The notes under the pieces: model-generated
The model's input: the letters and a program-made list of their open reading frames with translations, nothing else
Told to the model about the DNA's origin: nothing
Database searches by the model: none
Position numbers and translations under genes: made by a program
Shown here: in pieces, positions 16,495 through 23,172 of the stretch
How the letters are laid out: each line of letters starts with the position of its first letter
How positions within the stretch are numbered: position 1 is the stretch's first letter
NCBI GenBank assembly: GCA_016213105.1
Contig: JACRBN010000005.1
Location: 248,001 to 312,000, forward strand
Origin: Chloroflexota bacterium
GTDB taxonomy: Bacteria > Chloroflexota > Anaerolineae > Anaerolineales > Villigracilaceae
Length of the DNA: 64,000 nt
Direction: 5' to 3'

Positions 16495-16752
16495 ATGTCT
16501 GAACGAATCACAGGAACAGTCAAATGGTTCAATGGTACCAAAGGATATGGCTTCATCGCGCGTGAAGGCGGGGCTGATGTCTTCGTCCACTTCTCTGCCA
16601 TCCAGACCGCGGGTCACAGAAATTTGAGTGAAGGCCAGATCGTCGAGTTTTCCATTGGACAAGGCCCCAAAGGCCCTCAAGCTGAAAATGTGACTTTCCT
16701 GTCTGGAAATTCCACCACTGATGCCCCGCCTCCCCAGGCCAGGAAGAAGTGA
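16495..16752 (+). CDS. Cold-shock domain protein with TTDAPPP tail
   Basis: An 85-residue protein whose first 66 residues are a typical single cold-shock domain. The RNP1-like motif KGYGFI and the RNP2-like motif DVFVHFSAI are both present after GTVKWFNGT, as needed to bind single-stranded RNA or DNA. Normal bacterial CspA proteins end at about residue 66-70. Here the domain runs straight into [18 protein letters not shown], the shared tail, with Asn in place of Asp. It begins seven bases after the previous stop. Cold-shock proteins melt RNA structure in general; why this copy carries the tail is unknown. Confidence 0.85.
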   Translation: MSERITGTVKWFNGTKGYGFIAREGGADVFVHFSAIQTAGHRNLSEGQIVEFSIGQGPKGPQAENVTFLSGNSTTDAPPPQARKK

Positions 16753-16756
16753 AAGC

Positions 16757-17104
16757 ATGTCACGCATAGATTATCTTTTGGATGCCTTGAAGCAAAGCAA
16801 ACAACGTGTCGAAGTTCAAAAAAGGCAATTGGACGAGATGGCACATGTCCTTGACGAAATCCAGGCCTGCATTCAAATTGCGGATACTGATGAATTGCGG
16901 GTGCTTGCCAACAGATTATTGAGCCATGATCATTACATTTCGAGCCAGGAATTATGGTCTCTGATCCACGAATTGTCATATATCCTCCAGGAGGAAGTGT
17001 CCGACCGAGAATGCGCCATGGGCCCAGAACCCCGCATGGCTGGCGATACTACGACGGACGCCCCGCCGCCTGATGGCAGGAAGAAAGGCCGTAAAGAGCA
17101 GTAG
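16757..17104 (+). CDS. Helical protein with TTDAPPP tail
   Basis: A 115-residue protein predicted to be mostly alpha-helical and possibly coiled-coil (LLDALKQSKQRVEVQKRQLD, then HVLDEIQACIQIADTDELRV). I do not recognise a family. The tail is [20 protein letters not shown] plus three residues. The ATG at 16757 lies four bases after the cold-shock gene stop; an in-frame start at 16721 would overlap the upstream tail codons and was rejected. Its position within the cluster is the only functional clue. Confidence 0.6.
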   Translation: MSRIDYLLDALKQSKQRVEVQKRQLDEMAHVLDEIQACIQIADTDELRVLANRLLSHDHYISSQELWSLIHELSYILQEEVSDRECAMGPEPRMAGDTTTDAPPPDGRKKGRKEQ

Positions 17105-17119
17105 GCAAGGAGATCCAAG

Positions 17120-17509
17120 ATGGCAAGAACAAAAGGCGGTCCAAAAGGACACCTACGGCACAAGAAAGTCTTGAAGATCACGAAAGGCCAGCGTGGCGCA
17201 AAACATTTTCTCTTTAAGCGTGCCAATGAGGCTGCGCTCAAGAGTACATGGCATGCCACACGTGACCGGCAGATTCACAAGCGGGATTTGCGAAGGCTCT
17301 GGATCGCTAGAATTAATGCCGCAGCACAAGCAAACGGAACCACATACGGCCGATTAATAGCAGCATTGAAGAAAGCCAATATTGTCTTCAATCACGAGAC
17401 CCTGGCCGATCTGGCGGTCAGAAACCCAATCGAGTTTCGAAATATGGTGCTTGCATCGGGTCTTTCAGGCGACTCTACGACTGACGCCCCAGGTCCAAAA
17501 AATAAATGA
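17120..17509 (+). CDS. Ribosomal protein L20 (bL20) paralogue with TTDAPGP tail
   Basis: A 129-residue protein. Residues 1-113 align along the whole of bL20: MARTKGG, RHKKVLKITKGQRG, FKRANEAALK, RDRQIHKRDLRRLWIARINA, LKKANI and LADLAVRNP. The usual KGYRG and GLSY motifs are altered (KGQRG, GTTYG). The usual neighbours of the genuine gene, infC and rpmI, are absent. After the L20 domain comes [17 protein letters not shown], the shared tail with Gly replacing one Pro. The gene starts 15 bases after the previous stop with an AAGGAGATCCAAG ribosome site. It probably does not replace the ribosomal copy. A mimic or decoy of L20 is one possibility. Confidence 0.85.
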   Translation: MARTKGGPKGHLRHKKVLKITKGQRGAKHFLFKRANEAALKSTWHATRDRQIHKRDLRRLWIARINAAAQANGTTYGRLIAALKKANIVFNHETLADLAVRNPIEFRNMVLASGLSGDSTTDAPGPKNK

Positions 17510-17518
17510 GGAATACAA

Positions 17519-18508
17519 ATGTTTGGCGAATTACCAAAACTCTTTGACCGAAATTTTGCCGTTGGCTTCTTTTTGCCAGTGGCTATTTTCATTACGTTAT
17601 CCGGTGTAATCCTGGGCCAGTATGGTTTCGCCCCTAATATGGTCAGTTATCTTTCAACGGACTTGTTGGTCGGCACGACCGTCCTCGGGCTGCTTTCCTG
17701 GGTGGGCGGCATCGTGCTACTGGCCATCAACCGCGACTTGTACAGGCTTATGGAAGGATATGGCACATTCAATCCAGTAAAACTGTTTGGCTGGTTTGAG
17801 AAACGCAGATATATAAAGAGCATCGCCGAGCGTGAAAAGCTGGATGATGAATATAGAGAGTGTTCTGATGCCAAAAAGGAATTCCCCACCAAATCCAGAA
17901 CACGCCGAAACAAACTCATGCGGCAACTTGCGGAGGAATTCCCCGACAAGGAAGAATATTTGTTACCCACGCCTTTTGGCAATGTATTGCGCTCTTTTGA
18001 GACCTATTCGCGTGAGATGTATGGCCTCGAAGCCATCGACGGCTGGAGCAGGCTTCTGGCTGTCATTCCCAAGGAATACATTGAACTGATGGATGGAGCA
18101 AAGTCCCAGGTGGATTTCTGGGTCAACCTGGGAGTAGTATTTATTTTGTTACAGATCGAATACGTTGGTCTTGTCTATAGTTTTGGCGGCCAACTTAATT
18201 GGTGGATCGTGCTTTTATTTATCGCCCTTGGCGCTATTGCTCCCTTGCGGGCCACCAGTTCCGCCAGGGAATGGGGCGATTACGTCAAGTCCGCGTTTGA
18301 TATGTTTGCCCCGAAAATGCGTGAAACTTTAGGCTTTGAAACGCCAAAAAACAGGGAAGCCGAAGAAAAACAATGGAAAAACTTTAGCCAGGCGATCATT
18401 TACCGCAGGCCAGATCTCTTGCCAGAAATGAAGAAAGAAGAAGAAAAAAGCCAGCCGCAAAACCAAAAGAGAAAGCCTTGTAATATTTTCGGGAAAGCAC
18501 CCAAATGA
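17519..18508 (+). CDS. Membrane protein closing the tagged cluster
   Basis: A 329-residue protein without the tail. It begins MFGELPKLFDRNFAVGFFLP and has hydrophobic segments at about residues 15-35, 45-65, 200-220 and 225-243, with a charged cytoplasmic-type loop of about 130 residues in between (KRRYIKSIAEREKLDDEYRE). The C-terminus is Lys/Glu-rich. I do not recognise the family. It starts ten bases after the L20-like stop with a TGAGGAAT site, so it is probably in the same operon. It could be the membrane-acting or anchoring component that interacts with the tagged proteins; this is inference. Confidence 0.65.
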   Translation: MFGELPKLFDRNFAVGFFLPVAIFITLSGVILGQYGFAPNMVSYLSTDLLVGTTVLGLLSWVGGIVLLAINRDLYRLMEGYGTFNPVKLFGWFEKRRYIKSIAEREKLDDEYRECSDAKKEFPTKSRTRRNKLMRQLAEEFPDKEEYLLPTPFGNVLRSFETYSREMYGLEAIDGWSRLLAVIPKEYIELMDGAKSQVDFWVNLGVVFILLQIEYVGLVYSFGGQLNWWIVLLFIALGAIAPLRATSSAREWGDYVKSAFDMFAPKMRETLGFETPKNREAEEKQWKNFSQAIIYRRPDLLPEMKKEEEKSQPQNQKRKPCNIFGKAPK

Positions 18509-18529
18509 ATTACATAGGCCATTAAACAA

Positions 18530-18559
18530 TTCCGCCGGCAGATTTCTCCGCTGGCGGAA
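18530..18559. repeat. 30-bp palindromic repeat, copy 1
   Basis: TTCCGCCGGC, a 10-base AGATTTCTCC loop, then GCTGGCGGAA; one mismatch in the stem. The same element recurs at 18969-18998 in the same orientation with a perfect stem. The two copies bracket the DUF1801 gene. This copy also marks the right edge of the AT-rich island. Confidence 0.7.
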
Positions 18560-18587
18560 ATTCTTTCCTCTTTCTTCTTTCCTTCCC

Positions 18588-18956
18588 TCAACACACCTCT
18601 CCCGTCGACTCTACCGTGGCGCGCAGCAGGCTTTCCACCACCTCGAAGTCGATCCGCTCGGGCTTGGAGTAACGGATGCAGCCCTTGCCCAGGCTCACGC
18701 CGCGCACAGCCAGTCGCTGCCTGTGGGCATTCATCACGTCCGTGCGCAGGATGTATAGGGCAATGAAATGCTTCTGGCTGGCAAATCCGACCTCCACCAC
18801 GCCGCTGCGCGCGTATCCTGGCATCCCGTATTCCATCTGCTCTTCGAAGCCAACCAGGATCGAGCGGCACAACGCGCGCAGGCGCATCAATGCTTCCCTG
18901 CGCTCAGCGGGGACTTCCTTCAAATACTCCGTTACTGTTAAAGCGCTGCTTTGCAT
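18588..18956 (-). CDS. DUF1801 (YdhG-like) domain protein
   Basis: A 122-residue protein of the DUF1801/YdhG family, a small alpha/beta fold related to frataxin-like iron-binding proteins. Characteristic motifs are TVTEYLKEVPAERREALMRL, EEQMEYGMPGYAR, VGFASQKHFIALYI and LGKGCIRYSKPERIDF. The length is normal. It starts after AAAGGAATGAC. It is flanked by two copies of a palindromic repeat and is not obviously in an operon with nrdJ. The biochemical role is not established. Confidence 0.85.
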   Translation of the reverse strand: MQSSALTVTEYLKEVPAERREALMRLRALCRSILVGFEEQMEYGMPGYARSGVVEVGFASQKHFIALYILRTDVMNAHRQRLAVRGVSLGKGCIRYSKPERIDFEVVESLLRATVESTGEVC

Positions 18957-18968
18957 GTCATTCCTTTG

Positions 18969-18998
18969 TTCCGCCAGCAGATTTCTCCGCTGGCGGAA
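18969..18998. repeat. 30-bp palindromic repeat, copy 2
   Basis: TTCCGCCAGC / GCTGGCGGAA perfect 10-bp stem with the same 10-base loop AGATTTCTCC as copy 1 at 18530-18559. It lies in the gap between nrdJ and the DUF1801 gene and may also act as a terminator. Confidence 0.7.
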
Positions 18999-19013
18999 CT
19001 ATTCTCTACTCTC

Positions 19014-21599
19014 TCAACACTCACTAAACCCGCAGGCGTAACACTTGCGGCAGCCTTCCTCGTTGACCACGGCGGCTTCTCCGCACTCGGGACACAGGTC
19101 GCCGATCTTGGTGACGGGGTGCGGCGCGACGTGCCCGCCGTTGCCGCCAGCTTTCTCCTCGGGCAGTTCGGCCGCGGCCAGGCCCTCCTTGTCGCGCAGG
19201 TAGGTTTCAAGCACCTGTCCCACGCCGTCGGGCAGGGAGCGCACGCGGTTGGGACCGAATCCCAGCGAACGTCCGCCGCCGATGCCCGCCAGTTGCCGCA
19301 CCACCTCGCACAGGCGGTCGGTGGGCGCCACGGGGCTGGCCAGCCGCAGGATGTACGAGATCAGGCGTCCGATGGCTTCCGAGACGGCGGCCGTCTCCGA
19401 GCCTGCCTTGGAGGTGTTGATGAAGACCTCGAAGGGCTGCGTCCCGCCGTTTTCGTTGATGGTGATAAAGGCTTTGCCGAGCGGCGTCTCCACGTTGAAG
19501 GTGCGCCCGGGCAGAGCCTTGGGGCGCGGCTTCTTGGTCTCATGCCAGATCATGGGCTGGACCGCCGCCGCCGCTGCGGGCGCCGCGACCGGGGCGGAGG
19601 CCGCCGAAGCATCCTTCTTTTCCGCGGTGGCCTGGGTCTCCAGCACCACCTTGTCGCGCGAACCCGTCACGTAGACCGTGATGCCCTTCGCGCCCAGTTC
19701 CCAGGCCAGCATGTAGGCGCGGGCCACATCGTCCACCGTGGCGTTCTCGTGGAAGTTGACCGTCTTCGAAAGCGAATTGTCCACGAAGGCCTGCAGCGCG
19801 GCCTGCATGCGCACGTGCTCCTCCGCGCTGATGTCGGACGAGACCACGAAGGTTTCGCGCACGTTTTGCGGGATGGCGGTCAGGTGCTGGCAGGTGCCCT
19901 CGCGCATGACCTGCTCGACGATCTCCTGGCGCTTCTCCTCGCCCAGGCCGATCTGCCTGAGTGCCTCGTCGAAGCGCGGGCTGGCGTAGGCCAGCCGCAG
20001 GTCCTTGCCGTTGTCGTTCACGTGGCGGATGTAGGCCAGCGCGAAGACGGGTTCGCAGCCGTAGCCTTCGCAGCCCGCGACGGTGGCGATGGTGCCTGTG
20101 GGCGCGACGGTGGTCTGCGCCGCGTTGCGGATGCCGTGCTTCTGGATACCCTCCACCACCGTTTCCCAGCGCACCTCGGGCCTGCCCCAGTCATGCGAAT
20201 AAGGGACCAGCGTCTGGGGCGGGGTCCAGGTCATGTCATCCATGTCGTAGATGCTGTTCGAGATCGACGGGAAGGGTCCGCGCTCCTCGGCCAGCTCGAT
20301 GCTGGTCAGCATGGCGTGATAGCGCACAAACTCCATCACCTGCGCGCCGAACTCCTGGCCCTCCTCGGACCCGTAGCGCGCGCCTACGTGATACATCAAG
20401 TCCGCCAGGCCCATGATGCCCAGCCCGATGCGGCGGGCGCGGTGCGCGGCCTCCCTCAATTGCGGGACGGCGGGCACGTAGGCGTTGGCCTCCACCACGT
20501 CATCCAGGAAGCGCGTGGCGGTCACTACGCTCTGACGCAGCAGGTCCCAATCCACGCTGCCGTCCGCGCCGCAATGCTCGTTCAGGTTGACCGAGCCGAG
20601 ACAGCAGTTCTCGTAAGGTCCAAGCCACTGTTCACCACATGGATTCGTCGCTTCGAGCGGATACAGATGCGGGACGGGATTCGAGCGGTTGGCCGCGTCC
20701 AAAAACAGCACGCCCGGCTCGCCGTTGTGATGCGCCTGCTTGACGATCTTCGCGAACAATTCGCGGGCGCGCACGGTCTTGTAGGTGTTGATCTTGACGC
20801 CTGCCGCGCGGGCCTGGTCGAGCGTGCCGCTGAAGCCGTGTTCCTTCATGCTGGCCAGGTCGGGGAAGACCAGGTCCCAATCGGCGTCATCCTTGACGGC
20901 CTGCATGAACGCGTCTGTAATGCCGACCGAGATGTTGAAGTTGGTGATGTGGTTCTCGTCCGATTTGCAGGTGACGAATTCCTCCACGTCGGGGTGGTCG
21001 ACGCGCAGGACCGCCATATTGGCGCCCCTACGGCTCCCGCCCTGGGCGATCTCCCCGAAGGCGTGATCGTACACGCGCAGGAAGCCCACGGGACCTGTGG
21101 CCTGTCCCGCCGAGGATTTGACCAGCGCGCCGTGCGGCCTGAGGCGCGAGAACGAGAATCCGTTCCCGCCGCCCGTCTGCTGAATCAATGCCGCGTCGCG
21201 CAGGGTCTGGAAGATGCCCGCCGTGTCGCGGCCCATGTCATCGGTGATCGGGAGCACAAAACACGCCGCCAACTGCCCGAGGGGGGTGCCTGCACCTGTA
21301 AAGGTCGGGGAGTTGGGGAAGAACTTCTTGCTGCTCAATAAATGGTAGAACTGCACCGCGGCGGCCTGCACATCGGCGTCCCAGGCGGCTTCGACCTTGG
21401 CAATGTGCCAGGCCACGCGCCAGAACATCTCCTCGACCGTTTCAGCGGGTTTGCCGTCGTCGCTGCGGCGCACGTAACGCTTCATCAGCACCTGACGGGC
21501 GTTCTCCGTCAACTGCGCCTTGGGCAGTCCCTTCGGCATGGACGGGGTGGGATGCAGCCCATGTTTGGATCCTTCAGACGACGCGGTTTTTGTAGCCAT
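19014..21599 (-). CDS. nrdJ: Adenosylcobalamin-dependent (class II) ribonucleotide reductase
   Basis: NrdJ reduces ribonucleotides to deoxyribonucleotides using a B12-derived radical, so it works with or without oxygen. The 861-residue protein shows [20 protein letters not shown] near the N-terminal third, the active-site block [20 protein letters not shown], and [18 protein letters not shown]. The C-terminus is a Cys-rich metal-binding tail ([10 protein letters not shown], then [12 protein letters not shown]), as in many class II enzymes of this clade. It starts after AGAGGAGAG. The repressor gene nrdR is directly upstream on the same strand, separated by a large hairpin. Confidence 0.95.
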   Translation of the reverse strand: MATKTASSEGSKHGLHPTPSMPKGLPKAQLTENARQVLMKRYVRRSDDGKPAETVEEMFWRVAWHIAKVEAAWDADVQAAAVQFYHLLSSKKFFPNSPTFTGAGTPLGQLAACFVLPITDDMGRDTAGIFQTLRDAALIQQTGGGNGFSFSRLRPHGALVKSSAGQATGPVGFLRVYDHAFGEIAQGGSRRGANMAVLRVDHPDVEEFVTCKSDENHITNFNISVGITDAFMQAVKDDADWDLVFPDLASMKEHGFSGTLDQARAAGVKINTYKTVRARELFAKIVKQAHHNGEPGVLFLDAANRSNPVPHLYPLEATNPCGEQWLGPYENCCLGSVNLNEHCGADGSVDWDLLRQSVVTATRFLDDVVEANAYVPAVPQLREAAHRARRIGLGIMGLADLMYHVGARYGSEEGQEFGAQVMEFVRYHAMLTSIELAEERGPFPSISNSIYDMDDMTWTPPQTLVPYSHDWGRPEVRWETVVEGIQKHGIRNAAQTTVAPTGTIATVAGCEGYGCEPVFALAYIRHVNDNGKDLRLAYASPRFDEALRQIGLGEEKRQEIVEQVMREGTCQHLTAIPQNVRETFVVSSDISAEEHVRMQAALQAFVDNSLSKTVNFHENATVDDVARAYMLAWELGAKGITVYVTGSRDKVVLETQATAEKKDASAASAPVAAPAAAAAVQPMIWHETKKPRPKALPGRTFNVETPLGKAFITINENGGTQPFEVFINTSKAGSETAAVSEAIGRLISYILRLASPVAPTDRLCEVVRQLAGIGGGRSLGFGPNRVRSLPDGVGQVLETYLRDKEGLAAAELPEEKAGGNGGHVAPHPVTKIGDLCPECGEAAVVNEEGCRKCYACGFSEC

Positions 21600-21640
21600 G
21601 CAACACTCTCCTCTAAATTGGGGTGGATATTTTTCCAGAC

Positions 21641-21690
21641 AAAGAAAGACAGCGACACCTCTCCCGGGCGGGAGGGGATATCGCTGTCTT
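21641..21690 (-). terminator. Long hairpin between nrdR and nrdJ
   Basis: AAGACAGCGA / TCGCTGTCTT outer stem with an inner stem CCTCTCCC / GGGAGGGG. On the minus strand it is followed by TCTTTGTC. It would terminate or attenuate nrdR transcripts before nrdJ. Confidence 0.65.
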
Positions 21691-21693
21691 GAA

Positions 21694-22143
21694 TTAGCCT
21701 TCGAGCAGGCGGTCGATTTCGTTGCGCAGGGCGTGCAGATCGTCGAGGCCGAGATAGACGATGGCGTAGCGGATGTACGCGATCTGGTCCATCTCCTTCA
21801 ATCCGTTGATGACCAGGTCTCCCACCACGCGCGAGGAAACCTCCGCCTTGCCCAGCTTTTGCAGCTGCGTTTCCACCTGTCCGATCATGCGCTCGATGTC
21901 CGAAGCCGAGACGGGACGCTTGGCACAGGAAATGCGGATGCCGCGCGCTAGTTTCTCGCGGTCGAATTCCTCGCGGGCGCCGTCCTGTTTGATGATCAGG
22001 GGCGTGGCCAGGATGGGACGTTCGTAGCTGCTGAAGCGCTGGCCGCATTTGAGGCACTCGCGGCGGCGGCGGATGCCTCCATGGCTGTCATGGGAGGTAT
22101 CCAGCACTTTCGAGTCGTCATGTTGACAATATGGGCAACGCAT
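21694..22143 (-). CDS. nrdR: Transcriptional repressor NrdR
   Basis: NrdR is the zinc-finger/ATP-cone repressor of ribonucleotide reductase genes. It senses ATP and dATP to set dNTP supply. The N-terminal zinc ribbon [15 protein letters not shown] ... [12 protein letters not shown] is complete, and the ATP-cone covers about residues 46-136. The 149 aa length is normal. The ATG at 22143 is fixed by the conserved MRCPYC start; the upstream in-frame extension was rejected. It lies upstream of nrdJ on the same strand, the expected target. I could not identify a clear NrdR box by eye. Confidence 0.95.
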   Translation of the reverse strand: MRCPYCQHDDSKVLDTSHDSHGGIRRRRECLKCGQRFSSYERPILATPLIIKQDGAREEFDREKLARGIRISCAKRPVSASDIERMIGQVETQLQKLGKAEVSSRVVGDLVINGLKEMDQIAYIRYAIVYLGLDDLHALRNEIDRLLEG

Positions 22144-22308
22144 GGTTGGGTGCTCCAAACTTAGAACAAATGTAATCGCCAAATATGGGGGTACCCTCTC
22201 CATCACCCCGTACATCTAGCGGATGTGATTGGCATTGTAGCATAAAGGTTGGGGCATTACAAGTACTGTAACTTAACGCTTCCCTTAAAAAATCCCACCC
22301 AAAAGTAC

Positions 22309-22337
22309 TGTAGCGCAAGATATCCTCTTGCGCTACA
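22309..22337. repeat. 12-bp stem palindrome at the hydrolase stop codon
   Basis: TGTAGCGCAAGA / TCTTGCGCTACA with a 5-base loop, overlapping the stop codon at 22333. The 10-mer AAGTACTGTA next to it recurs at 22261-22270. It could terminate the hydrolase transcript but lacks a T-run. Confidence 0.5.
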
Positions 22338-23172
22338 AATTTCGCAGGAACTCCAGCACCAGCGGGTTGAACTCGGCGGAATGCGATTGATGCGGGACAT
22401 GCCCCGCGACGAACTGTTTGACATCGACCACGTTGGGCAGGGCGGAGATCAGGTCGGTGAAGGAGGCGGGCGCCAGGGTGCTGTCGCGGGTGCCCCAGAC
22501 CACCAGCGCGGGATGCTGGATGTATCCGAGGTGCGGCGTCAGGTCGGCGATGGTGTTGGGCAGGTTGTACACGCCCGGGGCGGTGCGCTTGTAGTCCAGC
22601 GCCGTCTGCGCGCGGATGTGCTCGGGTAGGTTGTGCGCGCCGCCGCTGCTATGTCCCATCGACAGGCTGGTGGCGTCGATGATGATGCGGAACAGCCACT
22701 CGGGCGTGCGCTCGACGACGGTCATGTTGATGGCGGGGCGGTGATAGGACAGGCGCAGGAGCGCGGGCAGTTGAGCCAGGCGGTAGAACGGGTCAACCAG
22801 CACCAGGCCGCGAATCCGCCCGGGGAAACGGCGGGCATACTCCAGGGTCAGGTATCCGCCCAGGGAGTGGCCGACCAGCACGGGCGGTTGATCCAGTTTA
22901 AGGGAGTCGATCCAATCGACGAGATGCTCGAAGACCCAGTGGATCTCGTAGGCGCGCGAGTCGAGCTTGGGGCTGTCGCCATGACCCAGCAGGTCGAGGG
23001 CGTAGGCGGAATATCCGTGTTGAACCAGGTCGGGGACAAGATCGTCCCAATCGTGCAGGGAGGCGGCCAGCCCGTGGATCAGAATAACGGGCGCGCCCTG
23101 ACCTTGCTGAATGAAATTAGTTTGTGTGGGAACATCCAACGCCTCACTCGGCGGATGTAATGAACTTTTCAT
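22333..23172 (-). CDS. Alpha/beta hydrolase
   Basis: A 279-residue alpha/beta-hydrolase-fold protein. The oxyanion loop HGLAASLHDWDDL is at about residue 34, the nucleophile elbow VGHSLGGYL at about residue 99, an acidic residue in WGTRDSTL at about residue 228, and the catalytic His in AGHVPHQSH at about residue 256. It starts 29 bases inside the 3' end of the upstream hydrolase-ligase gene, so the two are probably co-translated. The substrate is unknown; pairing with an acyl-CoA ligase suggests an ester or thioester of an acyl group. Confidence 0.82.
   Translation of the reverse strand: MKSSLHPPSEALDVPTQTNFIQQGQGAPVILIHGLAASLHDWDDLVPDLVQHGYSAYALDLLGHGDSPKLDSRAYEIHWVFEHLVDWIDSLKLDQPPVLVGHSLGGYLTLEYARRFPGRIRGLVLVDPFYRLAQLPALLRLSYHRPAINMTVVERTPEWLFRIIIDATSLSMGHSSGGAHNLPEHIRAQTALDYKRTAPGVYNLPNTIADLTPHLGYIQHPALVVWGTRDSTLAPASFTDLISALPNVVDVKQFVAGHVPHQSHSAEFNPLVLEFLRNL

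Noticed and set aside
14721-17509. The shared tail as a DNA-level repeat or mobile cassette
   Set aside because: Synonymous positions vary freely between copies while the peptide is kept, and DNA upstream of each tail is unrelated.
18951-21341. A 796-codon plus-strand frame
   Set aside because: It is antisense to nrdJ, whose class II reductase motifs are unambiguous; long antisense frames are common in GC-rich DNA.
21600-22332. B12 riboswitch controlling the B12-dependent reductase
   Set aside because: I could not find a B12-box-like core; the hairpin at 21641-21690 is a simple stem with a T-rich end.
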